From NCBI GenBank assembly GCA_036898135.1, contig CM072523.1, positions 4,099,959 through 4,163,958 on the forward strand: DNA of 64,000 nucleotides, given 5' to 3'. Position 1 is the first letter of the stretch; the number at the start of each line of letters is the position of its first letter. The DNA comes from Oncomelania hupensis. Taxonomy: Eukaryota > Mollusca > Gastropoda > Littorinimorpha > Pomatiopsidae. The translations under genes were made by a program, and so were the position numbers. The notes under the pieces are model-generated. The model made no database searches, was not told the origin of the DNA, and saw nothing but the letters and a program-made list of their open reading frames with translations. Shown in pieces: positions 1 to 11,462 of this stretch.

Positions 1-1856
1 TGCATGAGACCTAGTGGTGTCTGGAATGCTGTCTTTGGCCTATCCTTTTCCTCGATGAATATCTGATATCCCTTACTAAGATCAAACTTAGTAAAATACT
101 TGCATCCTGCAAGTCTAGTGAATATCTCCTCCTGGTCCGGAATCGGCTCAGCGTCAAAGACGGTGATCTCATTCAGTGCTCTGAGGTCAAGACATAGTCT
201 TTTTCTGTTGCTGTCTTTCTTGGGCACTAGGACAATCGGTGAACAGTATGGCGACGTTGATGGTTCGATCACCCCTAACTCCAGAAGTTCTGTAACCTCT
301 GCAATAATGTCTTCCCTCGCTGCGAAGGGTAGTGGATACTGTTTTCTTCTAACGGGCTCCTCTGTCGTCACTTTTGTCTCGTGGCGGACAGATCCCGTCG
401 ATGCACCTGGTGTGTCCTTCAGCGAGTCTTTGAACCGCCTGAAGATGTTCTTCATTTCTTCCACCTGGTCCGCATCTAACTCTGGGTCGATCTGTACCTG
501 TGTCCATGACTGTTCTGCATTCTCCTCTGTGCTTATTGTCTCCAAGACGAATGGTGCATCCTCGTCTTCCGTCATGAGGACAGCAACTTGTGCAGGACAT
601 ATGTCTTCCTTGCAGAACTCAGGTCCAACACTTTCCACAAACGGGATATCTGCTAATCCTGTAGCTAACTGAGGTTGTATTACTTTTGTCGTGTTGTCCT
701 CTCTGCAGACGTAGTGCTTCAGCATGTTGGCATGAAATACTTTCTGACTGTCCCCCAAGTCGATTCTGTAGTCGTGGTTGAGTACCTCAATGACTGAGTA
801 TGGGCCCTTCCACTGCATCTGTAGCTTGTTGGCTGTGGTGGGAAGCAACAGAAGTACTTGGTCTCCGATCTTGAACTTCCTTGGTGATGACTTCTTGTCA
901 TGGTACTTCTGAATCTTCCTCGCCTTATCTACTGAATCATGGGCAATCTTGCATGTATCGTAGATGGTGTTCTTGAGGTCGATAACATGCTGGAACGTCA
1001 TCTTTGCCTCCGGTGCATCTTTCCCTCCAGTCCACGCGTTGGCCAAAAGGTCGACAGGTCCTCTCGGTTGGCGTCCAAACAGCAGTTGGAATGGCGAAAA
1101 ACCTGTGCTGGCATTCGGTAATTCCCTGATGGCAAACAACACGGCTGGAATGTATCTGTGCCACTGGCGCGGTTGAGACTGGATCACTTTCTTCAGCATG
1201 GGCTTCAAAGTTCCATGCAGTCGCTCCACTACTCCGTTAGACTGGGCATGGTAGGGTGATGAAAACACTCCCTTGATGGACAGTAGCTTGCGAAATTCAT
1301 CCATCATGGCTGATGTAAACTGTGATCCGTTGTCTGACTGGATCTCCTCTGGCAGACCCATTCTCGAAAACACGGTAAATAGTGCTTCTGCCACGGTGAC
1401 TGAATCTGTCTTCTTGAGAGGAATGGCCTCGGGAAAACGCGTCGCGACGTCGATGATGGTGAGGATGTGCGTGTGCTTTTCCTCCGACGGCGGGTGCAAA
1501 GGTCCCACAAGATCAATCGCCACTCTCTTGAATGGAATGTCTATCCGTGGCATCTGATCCAACGGTATGTCTCTGATCCTACCTCTGGCTTGAGTTTTTT
1601 GGCAAATGTCACATGACTTGCAATATAAGTCTATGTCCTTTGACATCCCTGGCCAAAAAAATCTGCTCCATATGCGGTCTCTCGTCCTACGCTTACTACA
1701 ATGGCCTGATAACAACGTGTCATGAGCTGAAAATAGGACAGTTTTCGTCAGTTCAGATGGGACGACAATCTGGGTCACAGACTCTTTCTGTGATGCGTGC
1801 ACTCTGTAGAGGACTTGATCTTGTAGACGGAAGTATGTAGTCTGCTTGGCAGTCAT
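1..1856 (-). CDS. pol: pol (integrase then reverse transcriptase), partial at window edge
   Basis: The frame opens with ATG at 1856-1854 and stays open to base 1. In order it shows: an H2C2 integrase zinc finger (HDTLLSGH, then CKSCDIC); the integrase core with DLVGP, SDNGSQF and NGVVERLHGT, whose last D and E are separated by 35 residues; a GPY-type module (WKGPYSVIEVL) near 790-810; and the start of RT with SPYCSPIVLVPKK and FTKFDLSKGY near 80-250. The RT catalytic box is outside the window. Pol is in the -1 frame relative to gag, and its ATG overlaps the gag stop as ATGA. I see no stop inside, so this copy may be intact. Its role would be integration and reverse transcription of the element RNA in cytoplasmic particles and the nucleus. 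Confidence 0.85.
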   Translation of the reverse strand, partial: MTAKQTTYFRLQDQVLYRVHASQKESVTQIVVPSELTKTVLFSAHDTLLSGHCSKRRTRDRIWSRFFWPGMSKDIDLYCKSCDICQKTQARGRIRDIPLDQMPRIDIPFKRVAIDLVGPLHPPSEEKHTHILTIIDVATRFPEAIPLKKTDSVTVAEALFTVFSRMGLPEEIQSDNGSQFTSAMMDEFRKLLSIKGVFSSPYHAQSNGVVERLHGTLKPMLKKVIQSQPRQWHRYIPAVLFAIRELPNASTGFSPFQLLFGRQPRGPVDLLANAWTGGKDAPEAKMTFQHVIDLKNTIYDTCKIAHDSVDKARKIQKYHDKKSSPRKFKIGDQVLLLLPTTANKLQMQWKGPYSVIEVLNHDYRIDLGDSQKVFHANMLKHYVCREDNTTKVIQPQLATGLADIPFVESVGPEFCKEDICPAQVAVLMTEDEDAPFVLETISTEENAEQSWTQVQIDPELDADQVEEMKNIFRRFKDSLKDTPGASTGSVRHETKVTTEEPVRRKQYPLPFAAREDIIAEVTELLELGVIEPSTSPYCSPIVLVPKKDSNRKRLCLDLRALNEITVFDAEPIPDQEEIFTRLAGCKYFTKFDLSKGYQIFIEEKDRPKTAFQTPLGLM

Positions 1857-3526
1857 TTTCTTCTCTCGGAAGATGCAAGGCTGAAGTATGGTTTTAATAC
1901 GGGATCGTTCTTCTGCTTGAGAATCAGTTGATCTTTTGTCACTGTGAGGTCTTGCAGTGGCGCATCTAGAGATCTCGGTGCCCGCTTGTCCTTCTCACTC
2001 TGGGCTCTGGTGACTGCTGCTGCTGCCATCTGTTGGTCGGCCGTGCCTTGATCCTCCTGATCGACAACCTTCCCGAACAGACCTGGTGCAGGGACGACAG
2101 TCTCCAGATTTCCAAGCAACAAGTCAATGACTGGAGCATCGATCACACAGCAACAGATGTTTCCTTTATATAGTTCAGTTTCCACGTAGACTATAGCTAG
2201 GGGAAATGTCTCTTTGTTGCCTCCAAAAGACACTGTGGTCTTAAACTGTCCCGTGTATTGGTGAGGTTTCACCAGTGACTTGCGCACACCTGCTGTGACT
2301 GCTCCTGAATCGTTCACAACAGTGACTGGAATGCCATTTACTTTCCCTCTAGAATAGTTCAGCTGACCGTCCTGGAAGTCTACTGCAACTGCTGTAGGTG
2401 TCACTTTCTCACCACTAACAGTCACACACAAACTTGCGGCTTTTTCACCCTCGCCTCTTGCACCTGACGGTTTCGATGGACAGACTTTAGCGACATGACC
2501 ATACCCTTTACAATTATAACATTGCATTCTATGTGGCCTTGCCTGTACTTGCTTGTCTGTCTGTGGTGGTGTGTTCTGACCGGGCGTAGATGTACCGGAT
2601 TTATTTTTGAAGGGAAACTGTCTACCCCTACCACCTTCTTTCAGTTTAAGACTCTGATGACCGAATGCTGCGGCAGCTGGGCGATCGCTAGGCCTACGCG
2701 CAAGGTTCTTGTTCGGGTGTGCTCTGCGATAGTTCTCGGCGAGATCTATGACTTCCGCGAGTTTTTTCGGGTTCCTCTCACAGATAAACACTGACAAGTC
2801 CTTTGACACGCTCTCTAGGAACTGTTCTATCAGAATGAGTTCGGCTAGTCCTTCTATACTCTGATCTATCGTGCTAAACTCCATCCATCTGTCTAGCATG
2901 TGTCTCAGTCTTGTCCCAAATGACAAAAATGATTCCTCAGTCTCTGGTCTGATTACCCTAAACTTGGTTCTAAACCCCTCAGCATCGCACTGGAACTTGT
3001 TCAGCAGTGCTTGCTTTAGTGTAAGGTAGTCGGTGGTACCCTTGGAGTTCAAAGAATGAAATAAGCTCAATGCTTGACCATCTAATACTGCACTCAGTAG
3101 TATTGACCAATTTTCATCTGGCCACCTCATTGCTTTTGCATGTGCCTCAAACCTGCAGAGGAAAGAGTCCATAGAGTCAACTGATTCTTTGAAAATAGGC
3201 AGCTTGGGATAGTTTCTACCTATGGCTTTAGTCTCAGACTCAATCTTGGTTTTTTTTTCCTGACTTGTAAGTTGCATCCTAGCTAACTCAAATTCTATCT
3301 CCTTTAGTCTTAATCCTCTTACAGCTTCTTTCTCTAATCTTTCAGCTTCTGTCTGTAATCTTTCTCTTTCAGTCTCTGCTTTAAGCAATTTTCTATCTTC
3401 TTCTCTCTTACGCAACCTATCAGCTCTTTCTAATGCCTGATCCACATATTGCTGAAGTTTCTCATTAGTGTAGCCCAATTTCGTACCTTGTGCAATGAAT
3501 CGATCTACCTCGTCATAAGGTTCCAT
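1853..3526 (-). CDS. gag: gag-protease polyprotein of element 1
   Basis: The first ATG is at 3526-3524 (MEPYDEVD); an in-frame GTG lies slightly upstream. The protein is about 557 residues. Residues about 30-105 form a charged coiled coil rich in E, K and R. Residues about 105-275 resemble a retrotransposon capsid region (motifs such as MDSFLCRFEAHAKAMRW and FICERNP). Residues about 336-348 are a CCHC zinc knuckle, CYNCKGYGHVAKVC. An aspartic-protease-like segment follows with NDSGAV near residue 407, where DSG replaces the more usual DTG. The C-terminal 100 residues lead toward the integrase. It would assemble the particle, bind RNA and process the polyprotein. The stop TGA at 1855-1853 overlaps the pol ATG. 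Confidence 0.85.
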   Translation of the reverse strand: MEPYDEVDRFIAQGTKLGYTNEKLQQYVDQALERADRLRKREEDRKLLKAETERERLQTEAERLEKEAVRGLRLKEIEFELARMQLTSQEKKTKIESETKAIGRNYPKLPIFKESVDSMDSFLCRFEAHAKAMRWPDENWSILLSAVLDGQALSLFHSLNSKGTTDYLTLKQALLNKFQCDAEGFRTKFRVIRPETEESFLSFGTRLRHMLDRWMEFSTIDQSIEGLAELILIEQFLESVSKDLSVFICERNPKKLAEVIDLAENYRRAHPNKNLARRPSDRPAAAAFGHQSLKLKEGGRGRQFPFKNKSGTSTPGQNTPPQTDKQVQARPHRMQCYNCKGYGHVAKVCPSKPSGARGEGEKAASLCVTVSGEKVTPTAVAVDFQDGQLNYSRGKVNGIPVTVVNDSGAVTAGVRKSLVKPHQYTGQFKTTVSFGGNKETFPLAIVYVETELYKGNICCCVIDAPVIDLLLGNLETVVPAPGLFGKVVDQEDQGTADQQMAAAAVTRAQSEKDKRAPRSLDAPLQDLTVTKDQLILKQKNDPVLKPYFSLASSERRK

Positions 3527-3535
3527 TTTCAGCAC

Positions 3536-6500
3536 AAGTGAAATATCAATGTTTCTTTTGTAGAAAATTCACACAAAGGTTCATAAATTTATAAACAATA
3601 AGCAAGTTAAAACTCAAAACAATAATACACTAGAAATAAGAATAAGCAAAATTAGAATAAATTTAAATTAAATTAGGATAAGAACACAACAAAAAGCGAA
3701 ATTGCAAACAAACTATATAAAAATAAATAAATAAATAAAAGATTAAGTTCACATCAACAATTAATTGTCAAATTAATAACTAAAGTAGTAACTAAACTTT
3801 ATGAAAATGGGCTGACGTGATCTGATCACACAGAAAATCTCTTAATCCAAATAGTTTATCTTAAATATTCTATAAATGAACTGTATATAAGCAGTAATTT
3901 ATAAAAACAATCCCAACGTTACAATGTCACTTAAGCAACTGAAGTAATCGACTATGAGTATGAGTACTAAATAAAACAAAAAAAAAAATTTTTAACGTGT
4001 CCACACAAAAAAATTCAAAGTTATCAACAAACAAAATTCAATTCCAAAATATAAAAGAATAATTTAAACTTAATATATTTTAACAAAAAAAATAAATTTA
4101 AACAAAATAATTCAATCACAAATTATAATAAATTTCAAAATAAATTAAATAAAAAGATTAAGTTCACATCAACAATTAATTGTCAAAATAATTACTAAAG
4201 TAGTATCTAAACTTTATGAATGGACTGACGTGATCTGAACACGCAGAAAATCTAATCCAAATAGTTTATCTTAAATATTCTATAAGGGAACTATATAAGA
4301 AATAAATTATAAAGACATTCCAAATGTTACAATTTCACTTAGCACAGGAAGTAAAGTAATCAACTATGAGTATTAAATTTTAAAAAAATTTAAAGTGTCC
4401 GCCCACACACAAAAAAATTCAAAGTTATCAACAAGAAACAAAATTCAATTCAATGTTAGCAGTCTGCTATCAGCAGCGACAACTCAACACCAAAGTCTAT
4501 CAACATAAACATCAATTTAATTTTTTTTTAAATCAATTCCAAAATACAAAAGAATATTTAATATATACTAACTTAATATTATATTTTAACAAGGAAATAA
4601 ATTTAAACAAAATTTCAATCAAAATTTAGAATAAATTTCAAAATCACTGTAGCTAAGTTACTTCCCTTTTGGATTATCGCTGTTTCAAAAAAATCCTAAA
4701 TTACAAATATTCTAAAATTTTCATTATTTTTTTATATATATCTGTAATATATAACTGCACTACTAATGTAATAACAAAACAAAATAAAATATGAAATAAT
4801 TACAATATGAAATAATCAAAATCAAAATTCAAATTAAATTTTAAGTAATAAGATAAATACTAGTAGCACAACAAACAATTGGACAACAGAATTACTCCAA
4901 ATCAAAATTAACAGCAATAAATAACAACACAATTTATGAAATCAAACAAATAATAATAAAGCACAAAGCAAGCAATAATCACATGGAAAACTATGTTTAG
5001 CACAACCTGGGTCAAAGACAACAATAACAACAACACAATACAACACTACAAATACTATGTACACCTACCTATTTAAAATAGTGTGGAAGAAGACAGGACC
5101 TACGACGGTAAAGAACCGAAACAACAGGAAAGGGAGCAAGGAATTAATAGATGATAGTAGTTTAGAGAAAATTTTCACTCAATACAATCACTCAATAGAA
5201 ACACTTACACTAATACAATACTAGTAGGCAGAAACAGGGATTAGGCCCTCGCACAACCAGAAAAGCTAGAGGTTGTGCCCCATATGCTGGAGATGGGGTT
5301 CTACTCAAAAACCAAAATACATAATTATGCACATCATAACAACATACAAGCACCCACACACCGCACAATAATAGTATAAGGTTAGGGTTCTAGTAGCCTA
5401 GTAAACCAAACTTTAGCAAAAGGCTACCACTGTACTAGTTAGTCTATTCAAATTACTATAATAACAGGCTACAACTTATCAAAGGGCGTATTCTACAAAT
5501 CAAAAGGAGGGTCACCACTGTAACAAAATTAATGTAGGGGGAAAGACTAGAATAGTAAATAGAAATTATATTCACATCCACCACTCTCACTGACTCCAGA
5601 ATTTCCTTCCACACTACATTTATTTGTACAAGAAAATAATGAATCACAAAACACAATATACAGGGTAAACAAAATGACAGTACTCACATCGTTTGTTCCA
5701 GTGATCCTGAATAGTCACAACTAAATACACAATAATTATAACACTGCTCTCACCCTGATAATATCCAATGAGAGTCAGGTTCAGTCCCTGTATAATATCC
5801 AAAAGATGTAGTCAGTCACAGTCCAAGTGACTACCAGTAATTCCACACTTTTACAGTCTTTTCATTGCTCAAGGTAGAACTTGGGTGCAGCAAAGAAAAT
5901 GTTCTTCTACTGTTTACGTTCACTTTCGTACTGTAGTTAGCTACTGCTGTCAAAGAATCGTTGCTGATTGACAACACAAGGATGGCACGACTAGTAGGCC
6001 TACCCTAGTAGTGAAATAACTGAGACGATATGCTCACTTTATCGCTAGTAGCAACTACGTCGTTTACGTCCAAACTCGACGGACTCTGGGGTCAAAGTTG
6101 AGTCGATGTACGGTCCTTCGGATTCCTTCCCAAATCTAGGTTTGAAGGGAATAATATCTCCTATGCTCGGAACGCAGGCGGATCAACACTCTTCAGGATG
6201 AACCAACCTCTCCACATAGGTTTACCTCCGGCCACTCGCTCCAAGGACGTCGCCGGCCTGGTAAAGGCTGTAACCATACAAATGAACGCATACTAAGTTC
6301 CGAGTTTCTACCATAAACGTATGAATTACTGACGATAATCGAAGTCGGAATTAGAATCGAATTAATAATACCGCCGATGTATAATCTAAAGAATAATTAC
6401 CGTTAGTGCTGGGACTAGAACGCCTTCATCCAATTCGAACCGTGGCTCTCTTCTTTCCACTAGGGGAAACCGTCTTCTTTCGTTGACTATCCAACAGAGA

Positions 6501-6740
6501 GTGCTTCGAATATACCAATGATTTGTTTCGAACTGAGCGTTTAGTTTTTCCAGTTTTCTCATTGGTCAGTATCGATCACATGGCTAAATGCACGCGCGAA
6601 TTATAACATAGCCACTAAACGTTTCTCTACTCTTTATGCACGCAACAATAGCGTGATCACTCACTGAATATTCATTATCTATACGTTCACACATTCGCAT
6701 CAGATGAAGGAATTACAGGCTAGATAATTTCTTCACACGC
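3536..6740. other. AT-rich non-coding region upstream of element 1 gag
   Basis: No convincing coding region is seen. The first 1.5 kb is very A+T rich and contains an imperfect direct duplication. From about 5900 the composition becomes more balanced. In the element's orientation this stretch is upstream of gag and probably includes its leader and 5' LTR, but I could not identify an LTR end or a tRNA-matching primer site. Confidence 0.5.
3741..4645. repeat. imperfect direct duplication, about 415 bp offset
   Basis: A block starting GATTAAGTTCACATCAAC at 3741 recurs at 4156, and the similarity continues through AATAGTTTATCTTAAATATT. The second copy has an extra segment of about 70 bases near 4455-4515 (AGCAGCGACAACTCAACACC). 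It lies in the probable leader or LTR of element 1. Confidence 0.75.
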
Positions 6741-8778
6741 AACAGCGCCTTGAGTTAGGTACTGTATCTTAAATTTCGCAGCAGCGCCTTGAGTTAGGTA
6801 CTGTATCTTAACTTTGGCAACAGCGCCTTGAGTTAGGTACTGCACCTTAACTTTCACAACAGCGCCTTGAGATAGGTACTGTCTCTTAACTTTGGCAACA
6901 GCGCCTTGAGTTAGGTACTGTATGTTAACTTTCGCATCAGCGCCTTGAGTTAGGTACTGTATCTTAACTTTCACAACAGCGCCTTGAGTTAGGTACTGTA
7001 CCTTAACTTTCACAACAGCGCCTTGAGTTAGGTACTGTATCACAACTATGACAACAGCGCTTTGAGAAAGGTACTGTATCTTAACTTTCACAACAGCGCC
7101 TTGTGTTAGGTACTGTATCTTAACTTTGGCAACAGCCCCTTGAGTTAGGTACTGTATCTTAACTTTCACAACAGCGCCTTGAGTTAGGTACTGTATCTTA
7201 ACTTTCACAACAGCGCCGTGAGTTAGGTATTGTATCTTAACTTTGGCAACAGCGGCTTGAGTTAGGTACTGTATCACAACTTTGGCAACAGCGCCTTGAG
7301 TTAGGTACTGCATCTTATCTTTGGCAACTGCGCCTTGATTTAGGTACTGCATCTTAACTTTGGCAACAGCGCCTTGAGTTAAGTACTGTATGTTAACTTT
7401 GGCAACAGCGCCTTGAGTTAGTTACTATATCTTAACTTTGGCAACAGCGCCTTGAGTTAGGTACTGCATCTTAACTTTCGCAACAGCGGCTTGAGTTAGG
7501 TACTGTATCTTAACTTTGGCAACAGCGCCTTGTGTTAGGTACTGTATCTTAACTTTGGCAACAGCGCCTTGAGTTAGATACTGTATCTTAACTTTCGCAA
7601 CAGCGCCTTGAGTTAGGTACTGTATCTTAACTTTCACAACAGTGCCTTGAGTTAGGTACTGCACCTTAACTTTGGCAACAGCACCTTGAGTTAGGTACCG
7701 TATCTTAACTTTCGCAACAGCGCCTTGAGTTAGGTACTGTATCTTAACTTTCACAACAGTGCCTTGAGTTAGGTACTGCACCTTAACTTTGGCAACAGCC
7801 CCTTGAGTTAGGTACTTTATCTTAACTTTCGCAACAGCCCCTTGAGTTAGGTACCGTATCTTAACTTTCGCAACAGCGCCTTGAGTTAGGTACTGTATCT
7901 TAACTTTCGCAACAGCGCCTTGAGTAAGGTACTGTATCTTAACTTTCGCAACAGCCCCTTGAGTTAGGTACTGTATCTTATCTTTCGCAACAGCGCCTTG
8001 AGTTAGGTACTGCACCTTAACTTTCACAACAGCGCCTTGAGTTAGGTACTGTACCTTAACTTTCACAACAGCGCCTTGAGTTAGGTACTGTACCTTAACT
8101 TTCACAACAGCGCTTTGAGTTAGGTACTGTATTTTAACTTACACAACAGCGCCTTGAGTTAAGTACTGTATCTTAACTTTGGCAACGGCGCCTTGAGTTA
8201 GGTACTGTATCTTAACTTTCACAACAGCGCCTTGAGTTAGGTACTGTATCCTAACTTTCACAACAGCGCCTTGAGTTAGGTACTGCACCCTAACTTTGGC
8301 AACAGCGCCTTGAGTTAGGTACTGTATCTTAACTTTCACAACAGCGCCTTGAGTTAGGTACTGTATCTTAGCTTTCACAACAGCGCCTTGAGTTAGGTTC
8401 TGTACCTTAACTTTCACAACAGCGCCTTGAGTTAAGTACTGTATCTTAACTTTGGCAACAGCGCCTTGAGTTAGGTACTGCATCTTAACTTTGGCAACAG
8501 CGCCTTGAGTTAGATACTGTATCTTAACTTTGGCAATAGCGCCTTGAGTTAGGTACTGTATCTTAACTTTGGCAACAGCGCCTTGAGTTAGGTACTGTAT
8601 CTTAACTTTGGCAACAGCGCCTTGAGTTAGGTACTGTATCTTAACTTTGACAACAGCGCCTTGAGTTAGGTACTGTATCTTAACTTTCGCAACAGCGCCT
8701 TGAGTTAGGTACTGCATCTTAACTTTCGCAACAGCGCCTTGAGTTAGGTACTTCATCTCAACTAACGCAACAGCGCCT
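6741..8778. repeat. 39-bp minisatellite, about 52 copies
   Basis: The unit is close to ACAGCGCCTTGAGTTAGGTA followed by CTGTATCTTAACTTTGGCA. Copies differ by scattered substitutions (GGCA, CACA or CGCA variants), and almost no indels are seen. On the minus strand one frame reads as a 13-residue repeat (QYLTQGAVAKVKI), interrupted by only a few nonsense changes, near 7416-7425 and 8108-8138. The other five frames carry a stop in every unit. Confidence 0.95.
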
Positions 8779-9025
8779 TTGAGCAGCCTTTTGACCTGGA
8801 AAAGTGATTACATTGGTGAAGCATAATCTGTCTCAGGCTCTGACCTTTGATAAAGTCGGGCACATCATCTCAAGGTCACGCAGATCCCTTCATGCAGAAC
8901 AGAAATGTCAACTTGTGTTTTGTGTTAGAGCGCGCGCGTGTGTTTCCTTTAAAAAACCGGCCAGCAATGACGTAAAAAAAAACACGGGTACCTACCGCAA
9001 CCAAACCGTCAATGGCTTTGATTGC

Positions 9026-9028
<3 letters not shown>
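8779..9028. other. unassigned spacer
   Basis: No gene or RNA is recognised here. It is short non-coding sequence between the 39-bp minisatellite and the AAT run. Confidence 0.5.

Positions 9029-9097
<69 letters not shown>
9029..9097. repeat. (AAT)n microsatellite
   Basis: An uninterrupted AAT/TAA triplet run of about 23 copies, abutting the dispersed repeat that follows. Confidence 0.98.
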
Positions 9098-9098
<1 letters not shown>

Positions 9099-9100
9099 AG

Positions 9101-9240
9101 GATGCTATGTACGCGCCTTTCCCCAAGGCTCAAAGCGCGGCGATCTATACCAACATGCACGCTCACCTGTCTCATTTACCCTCACCCACACCAAATACAC
9201 ATACATCACTCAAACAGGTGGGGTAAAGGCAGGAAGATCG
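9101..9240 (+). repeat. dispersed repeat with AGCGCGGCGATCT motif
   Basis: The sequence GATGCTATGTACGCGCCTT, then CAAAGCGCGGCGATCTAT and CACACCAAATACACATACAT, closely resembles 32092-32210. Both copies sit next to a short tandem repeat. This is a dispersed family of unknown class; no coding is seen. Confidence 0.65.
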
Positions 9241-9281
9241 CTATTAGAAGACGGAAGAAAATCAAATTTTTATTTTTGAAA

Positions 9282-9470
9282 TTTTTATATTGACTGCATC
9301 TTGTACCATTATTGAAGGGAGGGAGGAAACCGGAGTGCCCGGAGAAAACCCTCGGTGACCTCAATAGTCTCGTACCTAAGTCACATACGTTCGCCCCTTG
9401 CGAGAATCGAACCCGCGACCTTGGGCATAGGAAACCGGCGACAACCACTGCGCCACGAGGCCACCAGGGT
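9282..9470 (-). mobile_element. tRNA-headed SINE
   Basis: On the minus strand a tRNA-like head starts with GGTGGCCTCGTGGCGCAGTGG (A-box region) and has a B box GGTCGCGGGTTCGATTC. It is followed by a body with TTTTCTCCGGGCACTCCGG and TTTCCTCC, and an A/T-rich 3' end near 9285. This head-plus-body plan marks a Pol III-derived SINE and not a functional tRNA gene. Confidence 0.8.
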
Positions 9471-9696
9471 TAACTCATTGAGCAAGCCTACTTTTGATTG
9501 GCTGATTCCCTGCGCAGCGAACAACTGCGAGATAAATTGATCTAATGTTCTAATATTAGTCTATACTTTGTGTAAGCAGAGTAGGCAGGGATACGGGGAA
9601 ATTTGATTCGTTAACCCTCATAATTATACAGCAAGCTTCGTCTGCGGTTACATTTTATTATTGTGGGACATTTTATATACCACATAAATGTATATT

Positions 9697-9727
<31 letters not shown>

Positions 9728-10110
9728 ACGCACGCATGTGTGTTTAAATGATTTTCAAAATAGGCACCAACCTTGACCTCTTGTCTAAATTCCCATTTTT
9801 TCTAACTCCTAAACAGAAGAGAATTTACCGGTTGGGTGTTCCCCATAGTCTAGCATAAACAGAAAGTAAATAATGCTACACCATTGCAATTCCTTTCTCT
9901 AACTTATTGAAGGTTTAGGAAGAGGTGTTTGTAAGGGGGTGGGTTGGTTCTTAGAGATACTAAATATGCCAGGTCAATTCCAGCATCCAGTTCATCGTTT
10001 TTCATCATTAAGAAGGCACCTTAAAAATGACACCTTTAATTATGAAATATTATGAGCGGTGGTGTTTGGCGCTGAATTGTCATATTATTGTTTGTCATAT
10101 TATTGTCTCT
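9471..10110. other. unassigned region with a GT run
   Basis: No gene is recognised. A (GT)n run at about 9693-9722 continues into CG-rich alternation (GCGCGCGTACGCACGC). Confidence 0.5.
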
Positions 10111-10111
10111 A

Positions 10112-10113
10112 CA

Positions 10114-10168
<55 letters not shown>

Positions 10169-10208
10169 CACACCCACACACCCACACACACCCACACACA
10201 CACACACA
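10112..10208. repeat. (CA)n microsatellite
   Basis: A long CA run with occasional CCC interruptions. The proline/threonine/histidine-rich frames across it are artefacts of the repeat. Confidence 0.97.
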
Positions 10209-11026
10209 TACTACCATATTTTAGCCTGTGCATACACGCACACACATCGTTCTGTATAGTGCATAGCTTTAAGTGAAAAGGCCTATTTATCTTTCAAACA
10301 GTCTTAGTCAGAGACTATGTGATGATTAATAATTGACTAAGTACAAACACATCAGTCATGTGAGCAGTTTGTAATGTAGACGGAAACAATCAGGCAAACA
10401 TAACTCTGCAATTAGGAATGCCTACCATACAGTACTGGAAAAAAGTGGTTGCTTCCCTTATATCATGTACACAGATTCCGATCTATTCATACAGTTTGTC
10501 ATTTCCGGAGATCTTATTACTAGCGACCACGTATGGCTAGGATCTAAGAGAGCCCGTTATCATTCAAAATGACTGCTTGTGTTGTGTAGCAAGGGTTTGC
10601 GATTCAGTGGCCTTCGTAGCAACACTGCTAATGGTTGATAACATCCAACTGACCACGTGTAAGTAGCCTACCTTTCTTGTTGCATACATTGCAAGCTGTT
10701 TAAACCACAGGTGTGGAGTTTCGCCTTTCCTAGGCCTCAATTACATACTATAATTATGGCCACGATAGTTCCGAACGCTTTCTTTTGCAAAGGATGCAAT
10801 AATAGCGTGTATTTACCTTTGATTTGATTCTACGCTGTTACTTGAAAAAAATCAAAACTTTGCATAATGTTGATAGTTTTCGTCGATCGAAATTGTTGTA
10901 CTTTGTAGTATCGTGGAAAACTTTATGGATCTGGTGGTTTATTATACTCGGTCTTTCTGGCGTTAGATAGTCGAATCTTGTAAATTCTTCAACATTCTAT
11001 GACTTAAGACAATGCGTAGTTCAGGT
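10209..11026. other. unassigned region
   Basis: A/T-rich DNA without a recognisable coding frame, RNA gene or clear repeat. It precedes the left arm of the inverted LTR-like pair. Confidence 0.4.
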
Positions 11027-11293
11027 GACGAGTTTAATTTTGATTGGGTGTTATTGTGTCATTCTGGAATTTTCTAAGCTTCTCTAGATTATTGAGAAAC
11101 TGTCTGCTTGCTAGTAGTTATTTCTGTAATGATTTTCGGACAGCGATGTTGCATGCAGTTGGTGTTTGCTGAATAAATTTGGAAAACTTTATATGACGAC
11201 TCCTGCCTTGTTGTTGAGTGAACAGGCTGAGAGGATAAACGAATTCTAGTTACACTTATCAAGATTCAAGCATCGGGGCTGAATCGACTATTG
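11027..11293 (+). repeat. LTR-like repeat, left member of an inverted pair
   Basis: The segment runs from TTTAATTTTGATTGGG through GTCATTCTGGAA, TTTGCTGAATAAA (a poly(A)-signal-like AATAAA), ACGACTCCTGCCTTGTT and GCATCGGGGCTGAATCG. It matches the reverse complement of 12403-12667 in the same order with moderate divergence. This could be an LTR or the end of a decayed element; no internal coding remains between the two. Confidence 0.6.
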
Positions 11294-11409
11294 ATAAGAG
11301 TAACAATGTGATGTGCATGAAAAGCCATTTATAGCCTAACCCCAAATCGCTTTCATGCTGATAGAACAGTTTTAAGGTAGTCAAAATCAGGTAAGCCTAT
11401 ATTTAAGCT

Positions 11410-11410
<1 letters not shown>

Positions 11411-11462
<52 letters not shown>

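Larger units (their letters stand above)
1..3526 (-). mobile_element. Ty3/gypsy element 1, Gmr1-like order, left-truncated by window
   Basis: Two long minus-strand frames encode gag plus protease, then integrase followed by reverse transcriptase. The second runs off the left edge, so RNase H and the 3' LTR lie outside. Integrase lies upstream of RT, which is the Ty1/copia-like order but with Ty3/gypsy-type RT and integrase motifs; this combination defines Gmr1-like elements. No LTR or primer binding site could be fixed on the right side. The AT-rich DNA beyond 3535 is probably leader and/or 5' LTR. Confidence 0.9.

Noticed and set aside
4460..4490. Primer binding site of element 1 (complement of AACTCAACACCA)
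   Set aside because: Only the terminal TGGTGTT resembles a tRNA end; no adjacent LTR terminus was found.
6741..8778. CRISPR-like array of regular repeats
   Set aside because: Units are directly adjacent with no unique spacers, and the genome is clearly eukaryotic.
9400..9470. Functional tRNA on the minus strand
   Set aside because: The A and B boxes belong to a SINE with the standard body and tail.
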